Positions 53,025-61,899 of a stretch of 64,000 bases of DNA are shown piece after piece. Below the pieces are notes generated by a model. It ran no database searches and was not told the DNA's origin. It was given only the letters and a program-made list of their open reading frames with translations. A program made the position numbers and the translations under genes. The DNA lies in assembly GCA_017510335.1 (NCBI GenBank), contig JAFWNM010000007.1, positions 62,001 through 126,000 on the forward strand. Reading direction: 5' to 3'. Every line of letters starts with the position of its first letter. The stretch's first letter is position 1. This DNA comes from Paracoccaceae bacterium (GTDB taxonomy: Bacteria > Pseudomonadota > Alphaproteobacteria > Rhodobacterales > Rhodobacteraceae).

Positions 53025-53930
53025 ATGACGGACACGAACATATCGCTTGGGACCGCAGATGCCTTGATTTCCGAACCGCAACAGGACCGCGTCCGCACAT
53101 ATTGGCAACTGGTCCGGCTACGGCTGCGCCATGACAAGGTGACATTGTTTTTTGGCGCCATCATTCTGACCATCGTTCTGCTTGCCGTTCTTGCCCCGAT
53201 CCTGCCACTGCGTGACCCGCTGGAAACCGGCATGATAAACCGTCTGAAACCTGTCGGGTATCAGGGGTTCATTCTGGGAACAGATGAATTGGGCCGTGAC
53301 ATGCTGTCGCGGATTATCTGGGGCGGGCGCAGTTCCTTGCTGATGGGGTTGTTGCCTGTTGCACTTGCCCTGCTGATCGGCGGTGGGCTGGGTGTGATTG
53401 CCGGGTTCATGGGCGGCACCGTCAACATGATCATCATGCGCGTGATGGATGTGTTCTATGCGTTTCCGTCAATCCTGTTGGCGGTTGCAATTTCTGGCGC
53501 CATGGGCGGCGGCATGATGAATGGCCTGATTTCGCTAACCGTTGTGTTCATTCCCCCCTTGTGCCGTGTGGCAGAAACCGCAACGACGCAGGTGCGCGGG
53601 CTGGATTTTGTGGAAGCCGCGCGCGCCTCGGGTGCGGGGCCTGCATCCATCATCGGAACGCATATTCTGGGCAATGTTCTGGCGCCGGTGTTCGTCTATG
53701 CGTCGGGCATGGTGTCGGTGTCCATTCTGGTGGCTTCGGGACTGTCATTCCTTGGGTTGGGGGTTGCACCACCGACGCCGGATTGGGGGCTGATGCTGTC
53801 GACCTTGCGCCAGGCCATCTATGTAAACCCCGTCGTTTGCGCAATTCCGGGCATCGCCATTCTTATCACTTCGTTGTCGTTCAACATGGTCAGCGACGGT
53901 TTGCGGCAGGCAATGGACGTCAAGATGTGA
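53025..53930 (+). CDS. Peptide-type ABC importer, permease 2 (DppC-like)
   Basis: 301 residues. The cytoplasmic N-terminus is followed by TDELGRDMLSRIIWGGRSSL, the DppC/OppC hallmark, and the EAA loop DFVEAARASGAGPASIIGTH. GLGVAPPTPDWGLMLS closes the protein. It pairs with permease 1, starting 15 bp after it; GAGGGAG precedes the start. Confidence 0.94.
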   Translation: MTDTNISLGTADALISEPQQDRVRTYWQLVRLRLRHDKVTLFFGAIILTIVLLAVLAPILPLRDPLETGMINRLKPVGYQGFILGTDELGRDMLSRIIWGGRSSLLMGLLPVALALLIGGGLGVIAGFMGGTVNMIIMRVMDVFYAFPSILLAVAISGAMGGGMMNGLISLTVVFIPPLCRVAETATTQVRGLDFVEAARASGAGPASIIGTHILGNVLAPVFVYASGMVSVSILVASGLSFLGLGVAPPTPDWGLMLSTLRQAIYVNPVVCAIPGIAILITSLSFNMVSDGLRQAMDVKM

Positions 53931-53985
53931 CCGGCCAAACCCGCGCAAACCAGTTTTCAGTCACGCATTGCAAGGAGTTGCAACA

Positions 53986-55146
53986 GTGAACAAGACAGAT
54001 ACATCCCCCCTGACAGGACAACCCGCCCCGCCCGTGATCGACGTTGTGTCCAATAAAGACCCGCGCGACAAGGGCGGCCCCGCACAACCACTTTTTCTGG
54101 TGAAAGACCTTGTTAAGAACTTTCCGGTGCGCGGCGGCCTTCTGAACCGGACCACAGCGCAGGTGCAGGCCGTAAGCAACGTAAGCTTTCAGGTCCTGAA
54201 AGGCGAGACACTTGGCGTTGTCGGCGAAAGCGGTTGCGGCAAATCAACGCTTGCGCGTTTGCTGATGCATCTTCTGGACCGCACATCAGGAGAGTTGATT
54301 TTCGACGGCGAGGCCGTCGGCGTCAATGGTGGTATGCCAATGCGCAAGTTCCGCGAAGCTGCGCAAATGGTATTTCAGGACAGCTATTCGTCGCTGAACC
54401 CCCGCTTGCCAGTCGAAGATTCCGTCAGCTATGGCCCGAAAGTGCATGGCATGAACGGCAAGGCCGCGCGGGAATTGTCGCGCGACATTCTGCGCAAGGT
54501 CGGGCTGCGCCCCGAAATTTTCGGCCCGCGCTACCCGCATGAACTGTCCGGCGGTCAGAAGCAGCGCGTCAACATCGCCCGCGCGCTTGCCCTGTCGCCG
54601 CGTCTGGTCATCCTGGACGAAGCGGTGTCCGCGCTGGACAAGTCGGTAGAAGCGCAGGTGCTGAACCTGCTGCGTTTCCTGAAGCGGCATTTTAACCTGA
54701 CATATGTGTTCATCAGCCATGATCTGAATGTGGTGCAGTATATTTCTGACCGGGTTCTTGTCATGTATCTGGGCGAGGTGGTCGAACTTGGCCCCGTGGA
54801 TGAAATATACAACCGTCCACGCCACCCCTATACACGCGCGCTGCTGCGCTCGCGCCTGTCGATGGACCCTGACGACAGGATGGATGACGCCCCCATCGCG
54901 GGGGACCCGCCAAACCCCATCAACCCGCCATCCGGTTGTCGGTTCAGAACCCGCTGCCCCTATGCCGAACCGATCTGCGCCACCACCGCGCCCGCCATTT
55001 CAAAATGGACTGGCCCGGAAAGCCACACAGTCGCGTGTCACATGTATAACCCTGTCGAAGGCCACAGCCTGAGTGGCAAGCCGCCTGCACCGGATGCGGC
55101 ACCCGGCACGGACACCAAGACCCATCCGACCCGCGTTCACGCCTGA
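53986..55146 (+). CDS. Peptide-type ABC importer, ATPase 1 (DppF-like)
   Basis: 386 residues. Walker A GESGCGKST, signature LSGGQKQR, Walker B LVILDEAVSALD, and switch HDLNV. The C-terminal oligopeptide/dipeptide extension has Cys-rich RFRTRCPYAEPIC. A Lys/Pro-rich N-terminal tail of about 35 residues precedes the fold. GTG 53986 is chosen because AAGGAG lies 8 nt upstream; a TTG at 53968 overlaps that box. Confidence 0.92.
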   Translation: MNKTDTSPLTGQPAPPVIDVVSNKDPRDKGGPAQPLFLVKDLVKNFPVRGGLLNRTTAQVQAVSNVSFQVLKGETLGVVGESGCGKSTLARLLMHLLDRTSGELIFDGEAVGVNGGMPMRKFREAAQMVFQDSYSSLNPRLPVEDSVSYGPKVHGMNGKAARELSRDILRKVGLRPEIFGPRYPHELSGGQKQRVNIARALALSPRLVILDEAVSALDKSVEAQVLNLLRFLKRHFNLTYVFISHDLNVVQYISDRVLVMYLGEVVELGPVDEIYNRPRHPYTRALLRSRLSMDPDDRMDDAPIAGDPPNPINPPSGCRFRTRCPYAEPICATTAPAISKWTGPESHTVACHMYNPVEGHSLSGKPPAPDAAPGTDTKTHPTRVHA

Positions 55147-55161
55147 AAAGGAGGCACGACC

Positions 55162-56205
55162 ATGCCAAACGACCAAGTCGCCACGTCAAGCGCCCCCGAT
55201 ACAGCCGTTCCCATTGTCGATGTGCAGGGAATGTCCGTCAAGTTCGTCTCCAGAGAGGCGACCGTTTATGCCGTCAATGGCGTGGATTTTCGCCTGATGC
55301 CCGGTGAAGTGCTGTGTGTGATCGGGGAATCCGGTTCCGGGAAATCGGTATCCATGCGCGCGCTGATGCGCCTGTTGCCTGACAAGGCGCAGATTGCCGG
55401 AAAGGTGCATGTGTCGGGCCGCGATGTGCTGTCCATGACGCAATCCGAACTGACAGCGATGCGCGGCCGCGATGTCTCGATGATTTTTCAGGAACCGATG
55501 ACCGCGCTTGACCCGGTTTACACCATCGGGGACCAGATATCCGAAACGATCCTGCGCCATGAACCTGTCGGGCGCGATGTGGCCATGAAACGGGCGCTTG
55601 ATTTGCTGGAATTTGTGCGTGTCCCGTCAGCGGCGCGGCGTCTGAAATCCTATCCGTTCGAATTGTCCGGCGGCCTGCGTCAACGCGCCATGATTGCGAT
55701 GGCCTTGTCATGCAGCCCCAAGCTGCTGCTGGCCGACGAACCGACGACCGCCTTGGATGCGACCGTGCAAATTCAGGTGCTGATCTTGCTGCGCAAATTG
55801 CAAAAGGAAATGGGAATGGGCATGATTTTTGTCACCCATGACCTGTCTGTGGCAGCTCAGGTCGCTGACAAGGTTGCGGTCATGTATGCGGGCCAGATTG
55901 TCGAGATGGGGCATGTCCGCGATGTGTTGCGCAACCCCCAACACCCCTACACACAGGGAATGCTTGCCTCAACCGTGCATGGGCAGGACCGCAACAAGGA
56001 CATTCCTGCCATTCCCGGCAGCCCGCCCGATATGCGTTTGCGTGTCGCCGGCTGCAGTTTCGCGCCGCGGTGTCCGCATGCATCCGAAAGCTGTCATACA
56101 TCCGAACCGCCGCGCGTGGCTTTGGGCGCGGACCGCTACGCCCGATGCATTTTGCCCGACCCGTCACGCGGGCCAAATATTATGCCGCAAAAAGTCAGCG
56201 CCTGA
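55162..56205 (+). CDS. Peptide-type ABC importer, ATPase 2 (DppD-like)
   Basis: 347 residues. Walker A GESGSGKSV, signature LSGGLRQR, Walker B LLLADEPTTALD, switch HDLSV, and the Cys motif CSFAPRCPHASESC at the C-terminal extension. It completes the five-gene importer and lies 15 bp after ATPase 1 with AAGGAGG upstream. Confidence 0.94.
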   Translation: MPNDQVATSSAPDTAVPIVDVQGMSVKFVSREATVYAVNGVDFRLMPGEVLCVIGESGSGKSVSMRALMRLLPDKAQIAGKVHVSGRDVLSMTQSELTAMRGRDVSMIFQEPMTALDPVYTIGDQISETILRHEPVGRDVAMKRALDLLEFVRVPSAARRLKSYPFELSGGLRQRAMIAMALSCSPKLLLADEPTTALDATVQIQVLILLRKLQKEMGMGMIFVTHDLSVAAQVADKVAVMYAGQIVEMGHVRDVLRNPQHPYTQGMLASTVHGQDRNKDIPAIPGSPPDMRLRVAGCSFAPRCPHASESCHTSEPPRVALGADRYARCILPDPSRGPNIMPQKVSA

Positions 56206-56223
56206 CCTAGGGAGAGTTTCGAC

Positions 56224-56934
56224 ATGCATAAGATCCATATTCCCCAACATATCGTAGACCGCGTGATTGACCGGCGCGGCAGCGCCCATCCGTTCAGTGA
56301 TCTGGACCCGGCCCGCACGGCTTTGGTCGTGATCGACCTGCAAAACGGTTTCATGGTCCCCGGTGTGGCACATGCCCTGTGCGAAACCGCAGTAGAGATT
56401 GTGCCAAATGTCAACCGTCTGGCGCGTGCGGTCAGGGCAGGGGGGGGCAAGGTGTTCTGGGTGCAGAACACCCATGACGATAGCTGCCTGACAGAGTGGT
56501 CCGTTCTTCATGACTATACTGTGCGTGGAAAACAGATGCACCGTGTCAGGTCCATGTCTGAAGGCACCGAAGGGCACGCACTTTATCCGACGCTTGATGT
56601 GCAACCGGCGGATGAAACTGTGCAGAAAACAAGGTTCTCTGCATTCATCAGCGGGTCATCCGATCTGCCTGAACGGTTGAAAGCGGCAGATTGCGACACT
56701 GTGCTGATTGTGGGGACAGTCACCAATGTGTGCTGCGACAGTTCCGCGCGCGACGCCATGATGCTGAATTTCAAGACAATCATGGTCAGCGATGCCAATG
56801 CGGCCCTGACCGATGACGAACATAACGCCGCCCTTACGGCGTTTTACGCAACATTCGGTGACGTGATGGACACCGATCAACTGATCGCCTGCCTGTCACG
56901 CAATACCGAACCCGAACAACGCAGGGTCAGCTGA
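56224..56934 (+). CDS. Isochorismatase-type cysteine hydrolase
   Basis: 236 residues. Triad: Asp in VVIDLQNGF (near residue 39), Lys in QKTRFSAF, Cys in GTVTNVCCDSSARDA. The same fold includes N-carbamoylsarcosine amidohydrolase, ureidoacrylate hydrolase RutB and biuret hydrolase, all cleaving amide or carbamoyl bonds. The position, directly after the importer and before amidase pair 4, makes hydrolysis of the imported amide or ureide likely. Exact substrate unknown. GGGAGAG precedes the start. Confidence 0.85.
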   Translation: MHKIHIPQHIVDRVIDRRGSAHPFSDLDPARTALVVIDLQNGFMVPGVAHALCETAVEIVPNVNRLARAVRAGGGKVFWVQNTHDDSCLTEWSVLHDYTVRGKQMHRVRSMSEGTEGHALYPTLDVQPADETVQKTRFSAFISGSSDLPERLKAADCDTVLIVGTVTNVCCDSSARDAMMLNFKTIMVSDANAALTDDEHNAALTAFYATFGDVMDTDQLIACLSRNTEPEQRRVS

Positions 56935-57000
56935 CCTGACCCCGATATGCCCCGAAAAGCTGTGGTGCCCCGCACCTGTCACAGAAAGGTATAAGATCAA

Positions 57001-57249
57001 ATGAATTCCAGCATATCCGACAGCCCCGCGCGGCAACCGGGTTCGCGCGCAGAAATTGTGCGCGCGCAGGGTGTCTTTGTATCCGCCGCGGATGAAGATC
57101 GTATCGGGCGCATCACAGATGGCATTTCCGCAGCGCTGCTGAAAAGCCCGTTGCCAAGCCTGTTTGACACCGAACCTGCCCATTTCGACCGCGCGCAGAT
57201 ATCCGGCGCCGCAGCAGCCACCAACAGCACGCGGGGCGCATCATCATGA
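57001..57249 (+). CDS. AtzG-like small partner of amidase 4
   Basis: 82 residues. The first 20 are Ser/Arg-rich; ADEDRIGRITDGISAALLKS and LPSLFDTEPAHFDRAQ give the helices and EPA-x-F end of AtzG-like proteins. A 15-residue Ala/Ser tail follows. Stop overlaps the amidase-4 start (ATGA), as in pair 2. GAAAGGT lies 11 nt before the start. Confidence 0.72.
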   Translation: MNSSISDSPARQPGSRAEIVRAQGVFVSAADEDRIGRITDGISAALLKSPLPSLFDTEPAHFDRAQISGAAAATNSTRGASS

Positions 57250-58679
57250 AAGATCAGGCAAAACTAGCGTCAGATCCTGCTGACTGGTCAATTGTGGAAA
57301 CCGTGGATGCGGTCTGCGCGGGCCATGCGTCGGCGCTGGAGGTGACGCAGGCGGTTCTGGACCGGATCGCGCGGCGCCAGCCGGTGCTGAACTGCTTTAT
57401 CCGCATTGATGGCGACCGCGCCTTGGAAACTGCGTCTGGTCTGGATGCGGCGCGGTCCGCAGGCAGAACACAGGGACCACTGCACGGGGCGGTTCTGGCC
57501 CATAAGGACATGTATTACCGCGCCGGGCTGGTCAGCACTTGTGGTTCGGAAATCCGCCGCGATTTTGTTGCGCAGACCACGGCGACCGTTTTGGACAAAC
57601 TGGACAATGCGGGCGCGGTGGATGTCGGAACGCTGAACATGTCCGAATTCGCGTCGGGACCGACCGGGCATAACCTGCATCATGGGAATTGTCATAACCC
57701 GTGGAACCCTGACCATATCACAGGCGGGTCCTCGACCGGGTCGGGGTCGGCGGTTGGCGGCAGGCTTGTCGCGGGGTCGCTTGGGTCTGATACCGGCGGT
57801 TCGGTGCGGTTGCCTGCGGGAATTTGCGGGGCATATGGCATCAAGCCGACACAGGGCCGTGTGTCGCGTCACGGAGTCATGGGCCTTTCGTTTTCACTTG
57901 ATAATGTTGGCCCGATTGCGCGCACAGCGCGCGATTGCGCGCGCATGTTGTCGGTCATCGCGGGGCCGGACCCGATGGATACAACAGCATTGCCGGTTCC
58001 TGTGGATGATTACGAGGCCGATCTTGATGCCGGGGTCACAGGACTGCGTATCGCGGTGCCGAAGACCTACTATTTTGACGATATTTCCCCCGAAATCTCG
58101 AAACTGCTGGACAGCGCACTGGCGGTTTTCACATCGCTGGGGGCCAAAATCGTGCATGTTGACTTGCCACATCACGACATTATCGGCGCTTTGGGAAATG
58201 CTGTTGGCAGTTCTGAACAATGCACGCTGCATGATTTCTGGCATCAGACCTGTCCTGAAAAATATGCCCCGCTTATCAGGGCGCGCATGCAGGCGGGGTT
58301 CGGGGTCACAGCGGTGGAATATCTGAAGGCCTTGCACTTGCGCAGCAGCATTGCGCGCGCGGTGTCGGACGCGGCATTCGGCGATGCGGATGTGATGTTC
58401 CTGCCCGTCTTGCGGTTTCCCGTCCCAACACTGTCGGAAACCGATGTTGGTGATGGCGCGGGGCTGCACGAAATCCTTGGCAGTATCAACCATTGCACGC
58501 GCCCGATCAACTACCTTGGGTTCCCTGCGCTAACGGTGCCCTGTGGCTTTTCGGCATCTGGCCTGCCTGTCGCGTTCCAGCTGGCTGGCCCCGCATTTTC
58601 CGAGCGGCGGTTGTTTCGTTTTGCCGGTGCGTTTGAAGCGGCAAATGGTCTGTCCGACTGCGTTCCTGACCTGCCCTGA
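57246..58679 (+). CDS. Amidase-signature hydrolase, pair 4 (type A)
   Basis: 477 residues. Triad: Lys87 (LAHKDMYY), cis-Ser in GGSSTGSGSAV, Ser186 (GSDTGGSVRLPA), the same residue numbers as amidase 2. LNMSEFASGPTGHNLHHGNC differs little from the amidase-2 stretch, so these are type-A paralogues. It is in the importer operon between the isochorismatase-type hydrolase and the asparaginase-family gene, so the products of one may feed the next. Confidence 0.92.
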   Translation: MKDQAKLASDPADWSIVETVDAVCAGHASALEVTQAVLDRIARRQPVLNCFIRIDGDRALETASGLDAARSAGRTQGPLHGAVLAHKDMYYRAGLVSTCGSEIRRDFVAQTTATVLDKLDNAGAVDVGTLNMSEFASGPTGHNLHHGNCHNPWNPDHITGGSSTGSGSAVGGRLVAGSLGSDTGGSVRLPAGICGAYGIKPTQGRVSRHGVMGLSFSLDNVGPIARTARDCARMLSVIAGPDPMDTTALPVPVDDYEADLDAGVTGLRIAVPKTYYFDDISPEISKLLDSALAVFTSLGAKIVHVDLPHHDIIGALGNAVGSSEQCTLHDFWHQTCPEKYAPLIRARMQAGFGVTAVEYLKALHLRSSIARAVSDAAFGDADVMFLPVLRFPVPTLSETDVGDGAGLHEILGSINHCTRPINYLGFPALTVPCGFSASGLPVAFQLAGPAFSERRLFRFAGAFEAANGLSDCVPDLP

Positions 58680-58724
58680 CCCAAAAATACGCCTTAAGCG
58701 GCTAACTTCAAAGGATAATATGAT

Positions 58725-59723
58725 ATGAAACCAAAGGTCGCCGTCATCGGGACGGGGGGAACGATTGCTTCTATCGGCACTGGCCCGTTTGATATTGTGG
58801 ATTATGGTGCCAATCAAAAGATGCTTCAGATCGACGGCATTCTGGAATTGTTCCCGCAGGTGCATGACTGTGCCGACGTCATTGCAGTGCCCTACAAGGC
58901 AATCCCAAGCCCTGATGTGGGGTTTGCGGACTGGAAGATGCTTGTTCTGAAGATGGATGAACTTGCCGCCGCGCACCCCGATCTTGCAGGCTTCGTCATC
59001 ACGCATGGCACTGCGTCGATGGAAGAAACAGCCTATATGCTGTCGCTGGTGGCCAAAACACCCTTGCCGATTGTCGTCACCGGGGCACAAAGACCGGCTT
59101 CGGCCTTGTCCACTGATGCAGGCATGAACCTGGCCAATGCCATCCGCACCGCTGCAAGCCCCGAAGCCCGCGGGAAGGGGGTGTTGCTGCTGCTGAATGA
59201 TGAAATCCATGCCGCGCGGGATGTGGCCAAAACATCGACATTCCGCATGCAAACCTTCCGTTCCCCCGATTTCGGTGTGCTGGGGCATGCCGACGGGGAC
59301 CGGGTGGTGTTTTACCGCAGCCCGGTGCGCTGCACCTGCCCGGATACGGAATTCGACATTCGCAGCCTTGATGAATTGCCACGCGTGGACATCGTGTATG
59401 CCTATTCAGGCTGCGACGGCACCGCGTCGCGTGCATTCATTGCGGCGGGCGCGCAGGGGATCATCTCGGCAGGGTTTGCGCCCGGCTTTCCCGGGACTGC
59501 CGAACATGCTGTGCTGGCGCAGGCTGTGCAAGACAAGGGTATTATCGTCATGCAATCAACCCGCGCGGGCAGTGGGCGGGTGTTTCGTGGAAAGCGGATG
59601 CGCGACAGCGGAATCCTTGCCGCAGACAACCTGACGCCCCAAAAAGCGCGCTTGCTTCTGGCGCTTGCGCTGACCGTCGCCAAGGACCCGTCCGAGATTG
59701 AGCGGATATTCCTTAAATATTGA
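58725..59723 (+). CDS. Asparaginase-family amidohydrolase with altered substrate residues
   Basis: 332 residues. Nucleophile Thr13 lies in GTGGTIAS, and the second threonine Thr96 with the family loop THGTASMEETAY. In true L-asparaginases this reads HGTDTMEE; the Asp that holds the alpha-amino group is Ala97 here. The upstream Ser-Gln pair is Ser62-Pro63 (IPSPD). Lys in VAKTST is kept. Catalysis is probably intact but the substrate may lack the alpha-amino group of asparagine. No signal peptide, so cytosolic. It follows amidase 4 by 45 bp; AAAGGAT lies before the start. Confidence 0.85.
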   Translation: MKPKVAVIGTGGTIASIGTGPFDIVDYGANQKMLQIDGILELFPQVHDCADVIAVPYKAIPSPDVGFADWKMLVLKMDELAAAHPDLAGFVITHGTASMEETAYMLSLVAKTPLPIVVTGAQRPASALSTDAGMNLANAIRTAASPEARGKGVLLLLNDEIHAARDVAKTSTFRMQTFRSPDFGVLGHADGDRVVFYRSPVRCTCPDTEFDIRSLDELPRVDIVYAYSGCDGTASRAFIAAGAQGIISAGFAPGFPGTAEHAVLAQAVQDKGIIVMQSTRAGSGRVFRGKRMRDSGILAADNLTPQKARLLLALALTVAKDPSEIERIFLKY

Positions 59724-59736
59724 AAGAACCTGTCCA

Positions 59737-60636
59737 ATGGCCGTGCGTGAAGGTATTTTCCCCACACAAGAAAATCGCGATCCGCGCAAGGGACTTCTCT
59801 TGATGCTTGTCGGAATAGGGCTGTTTTCGGTCCTCAACGGGGTCGTAAAGGCCCAGATGGAAGTGTTTCCGCCCAATCAGGTTATCTTGTTTCGCAACGC
59901 CTTCGCGCTGGTCCCGCTGTGGTTCATGCTTTTGCCGCTGGGCGGGCTGGCTGCGCTGCGCAGCGCGCGGATCAAGGAACATGTCGTGTTGTCGGTTTTG
60001 TTTACCGGGACGCTGTTGTGCATCTTTTTTGCCTATTCCATCATGCCTTTGGTTGATGTTACGGCAATTTCCTTCACGCAGCCGTTGCTTGTCAGTGTGT
60101 TTGCCTTCGCGCTTAGGTTGGAAAAGACCACGCGCCTGCAATGGCTTGCCGTCGCCATCGGGTTGGGGGGCGTGCTGGTGATGGTCCAGCCCACCGGGGG
60201 CGGTCCGGTCATCGGCGGTCTGATTGCCCTGGTTGGCAGTGCGATGGGCGCGGCGTCCATGCTGATACAGCGGCGCCTGTCGACAAGTGACAGCACGCAA
60301 TCCATTGCATTCTACACGCTGGGCATTTCTGCGCTGCTGATGCTGCCGTTGATGTTCTATTCCTATGTGACGCCGACATCCTGGCAGTTGGCGGGGCTTA
60401 TCGGCATGGGGGTGGCGTCTGGAATTTGCCAATATGTGATTGTGCGCGCATTCTACCACGCGACCGCGTCTGAAATCGCCCCGATGACCTATACCAAAAT
60501 AATCTGGGCGGTTATCATCGGGTATCTGTGGTTTTCAGAGGTTCCGACACTGGATGTCATGCTTGGGTCGATTGCGGTGATGGGGGCCACTTATCTGGCG
60601 TTTCGCAGTGCTGCGGCTGCGCGGATGACAATATGA
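59737..60636 (+). CDS. EamA/DMT-family permease (copy 2)
   Basis: 299 residues, ten helices, two EamA repeats. FPPNQVILFRNAFALVPLWF, followed by AISFTQPLLVSVFAFALRLE, is typical. ATG 59737 is 13 bp after the asparaginase-family stop; the in-frame extension upstream overlaps that gene. Its own end overlaps the AbrB start (ATGA). Direction of transport is unknown; export of a pathway product is possible. Confidence 0.88.
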   Translation: MAVREGIFPTQENRDPRKGLLLMLVGIGLFSVLNGVVKAQMEVFPPNQVILFRNAFALVPLWFMLLPLGGLAALRSARIKEHVVLSVLFTGTLLCIFFAYSIMPLVDVTAISFTQPLLVSVFAFALRLEKTTRLQWLAVAIGLGGVLVMVQPTGGGPVIGGLIALVGSAMGAASMLIQRRLSTSDSTQSIAFYTLGISALLMLPLMFYSYVTPTSWQLAGLIGMGVASGICQYVIVRAFYHATASEIAPMTYTKIIWAVIIGYLWFSEVPTLDVMLGSIAVMGATYLAFRSAAAARMTI

Positions 60637-61805
60637 TACCTGTCCTTCGCAAGAAAGACCGCGCGCGGTTGCTGCAGGCTAACCCCGGATTGATGCAGTG
60701 GCGCTTCTGGGGGGAATTTGCCGCCACTCTGGCCTTGGCAATTGCTGGCGCCGTGCTGTTTGACTGGCTGTCACTGCCCTTGCCGTGGATGCTGGGGTCA
60801 ATGACATTTGTTACGCTGGGCGCTGTGTTGCGCTTGCGGCTGTTTGCCCCGGCTGGAATACGGCCCCCCATGACCGCTGTAATCGGTGTGTTGCTGGGGG
60901 CGTCATTCTCGCCTTCGGTGCTGGACAACCTGCTTGTCTGGATGCCCACGCTTCTGGGGTTGACAGTGTTTTCGGCGTTATCGGGGCTGTGCTGCGCGGT
61001 CTATCTGCACAAGGTTGCCGGGTTTGACCGGGTGACGGCTTTTTTCGGGGGCATGCCGGGCGGGTTGGTGGAAATGATTGAACTGGGCGCGGAACGCGGT
61101 GCAGACGAACGCGCCGTGGCACTGATGCATTCGGCGCGCATCTTGCTGGTTGTGTTTTCGCTGCCCTTTATCCTGCAATGGACCGAAGGCGTGCCAATCA
61201 ACGGATATGACGAAAGCAGCGCAGGCATACTGAACGCACCGCTTTCGACCTTCGCGCTGTTGTTGCTATGCGCCGTGGTCGGAACGCGCATGGGCCGCGT
61301 GCTGCGCCTTCCTGCAAAAGACCTGATGGGGCCGATGCTGTTTTCGGCAGTTTTGCATATCAGTGGCCTGACGGACTTCTCGCCACCTGATGAAATTGTG
61401 AAATTCGCGCAACTTATCATTGGAACTGTGCTTGGTGTTCGGTTTGTGGGGGTCGCCCCGCGCCTGATCGGGCGGATGATGGCCATCGCCATGGGAATGA
61501 CGGCCATTCTGATTGCGATTGTCTTTGCAACGGCAGGGGTGGTCGGCACATTTACGGGAATACCGCTTGCCACGCTGGTTCTGGCCTATGCCCCCGGCGG
61601 CCTTGCCGAAATGAGCCTTGTTGCGCTGGCTCTGAACGCGGATGTCGCTTTTGTTGCCACACATCACCTTGCGCGGATATTGCTTGTCATGCTGGGGGCC
61701 GCACCGATTTATGCGCTTCTGGTGCGCCTGACCTTGCCGCGCGCACATCCCAATTCGGGGCAGGAACGCGCTGTTTCACCTGCTGCACGTTCCTTGGAGG
61801 AGTGA
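60633..61805 (+). CDS. AbrB-family membrane protein (complete copy)
   Basis: 390 residues, ten or more helices. Two related halves contain FFGGMPGGLVEMIELGAERG and LAYAPGGLAEMSLVALALNA, followed by VAFVATHHLAR, the AbrB duplication (older annotation 'ammonia monooxygenase', which is wrong chemically). It probably moves an organic acid or amide-derived product. It is coupled to the EamA gene before it. A truncated relative lies at 40926-41701, beside the degraded genes. Confidence 0.85.
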   Translation: MIPVLRKKDRARLLQANPGLMQWRFWGEFAATLALAIAGAVLFDWLSLPLPWMLGSMTFVTLGAVLRLRLFAPAGIRPPMTAVIGVLLGASFSPSVLDNLLVWMPTLLGLTVFSALSGLCCAVYLHKVAGFDRVTAFFGGMPGGLVEMIELGAERGADERAVALMHSARILLVVFSLPFILQWTEGVPINGYDESSAGILNAPLSTFALLLLCAVVGTRMGRVLRLPAKDLMGPMLFSAVLHISGLTDFSPPDEIVKFAQLIIGTVLGVRFVGVAPRLIGRMMAIAMGMTAILIAIVFATAGVVGTFTGIPLATLVLAYAPGGLAEMSLVALALNADVAFVATHHLARILLVMLGAAPIYALLVRLTLPRAHPNSGQERAVSPAARSLEE

Positions 61806-61817
61806 ACACTTGTGTGA

Positions 61818-61829
61818 ATTGTGTCCATT
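61818..61829. promoter_or_regulatory. Degenerate amidase-island box in the GntR leader
   Basis: ATTGTGTCCATT matches the shared 12-base box at ten positions, 71 bp before the GntR start. It might mediate autoregulation. Confidence 0.3.
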
Positions 61830-61899
61830 CGGGGTGGATGAAGTGGAAATGTATGCTAAAGAACATGAGGGATGGAGGCAAAACATAGGACATGTATAT

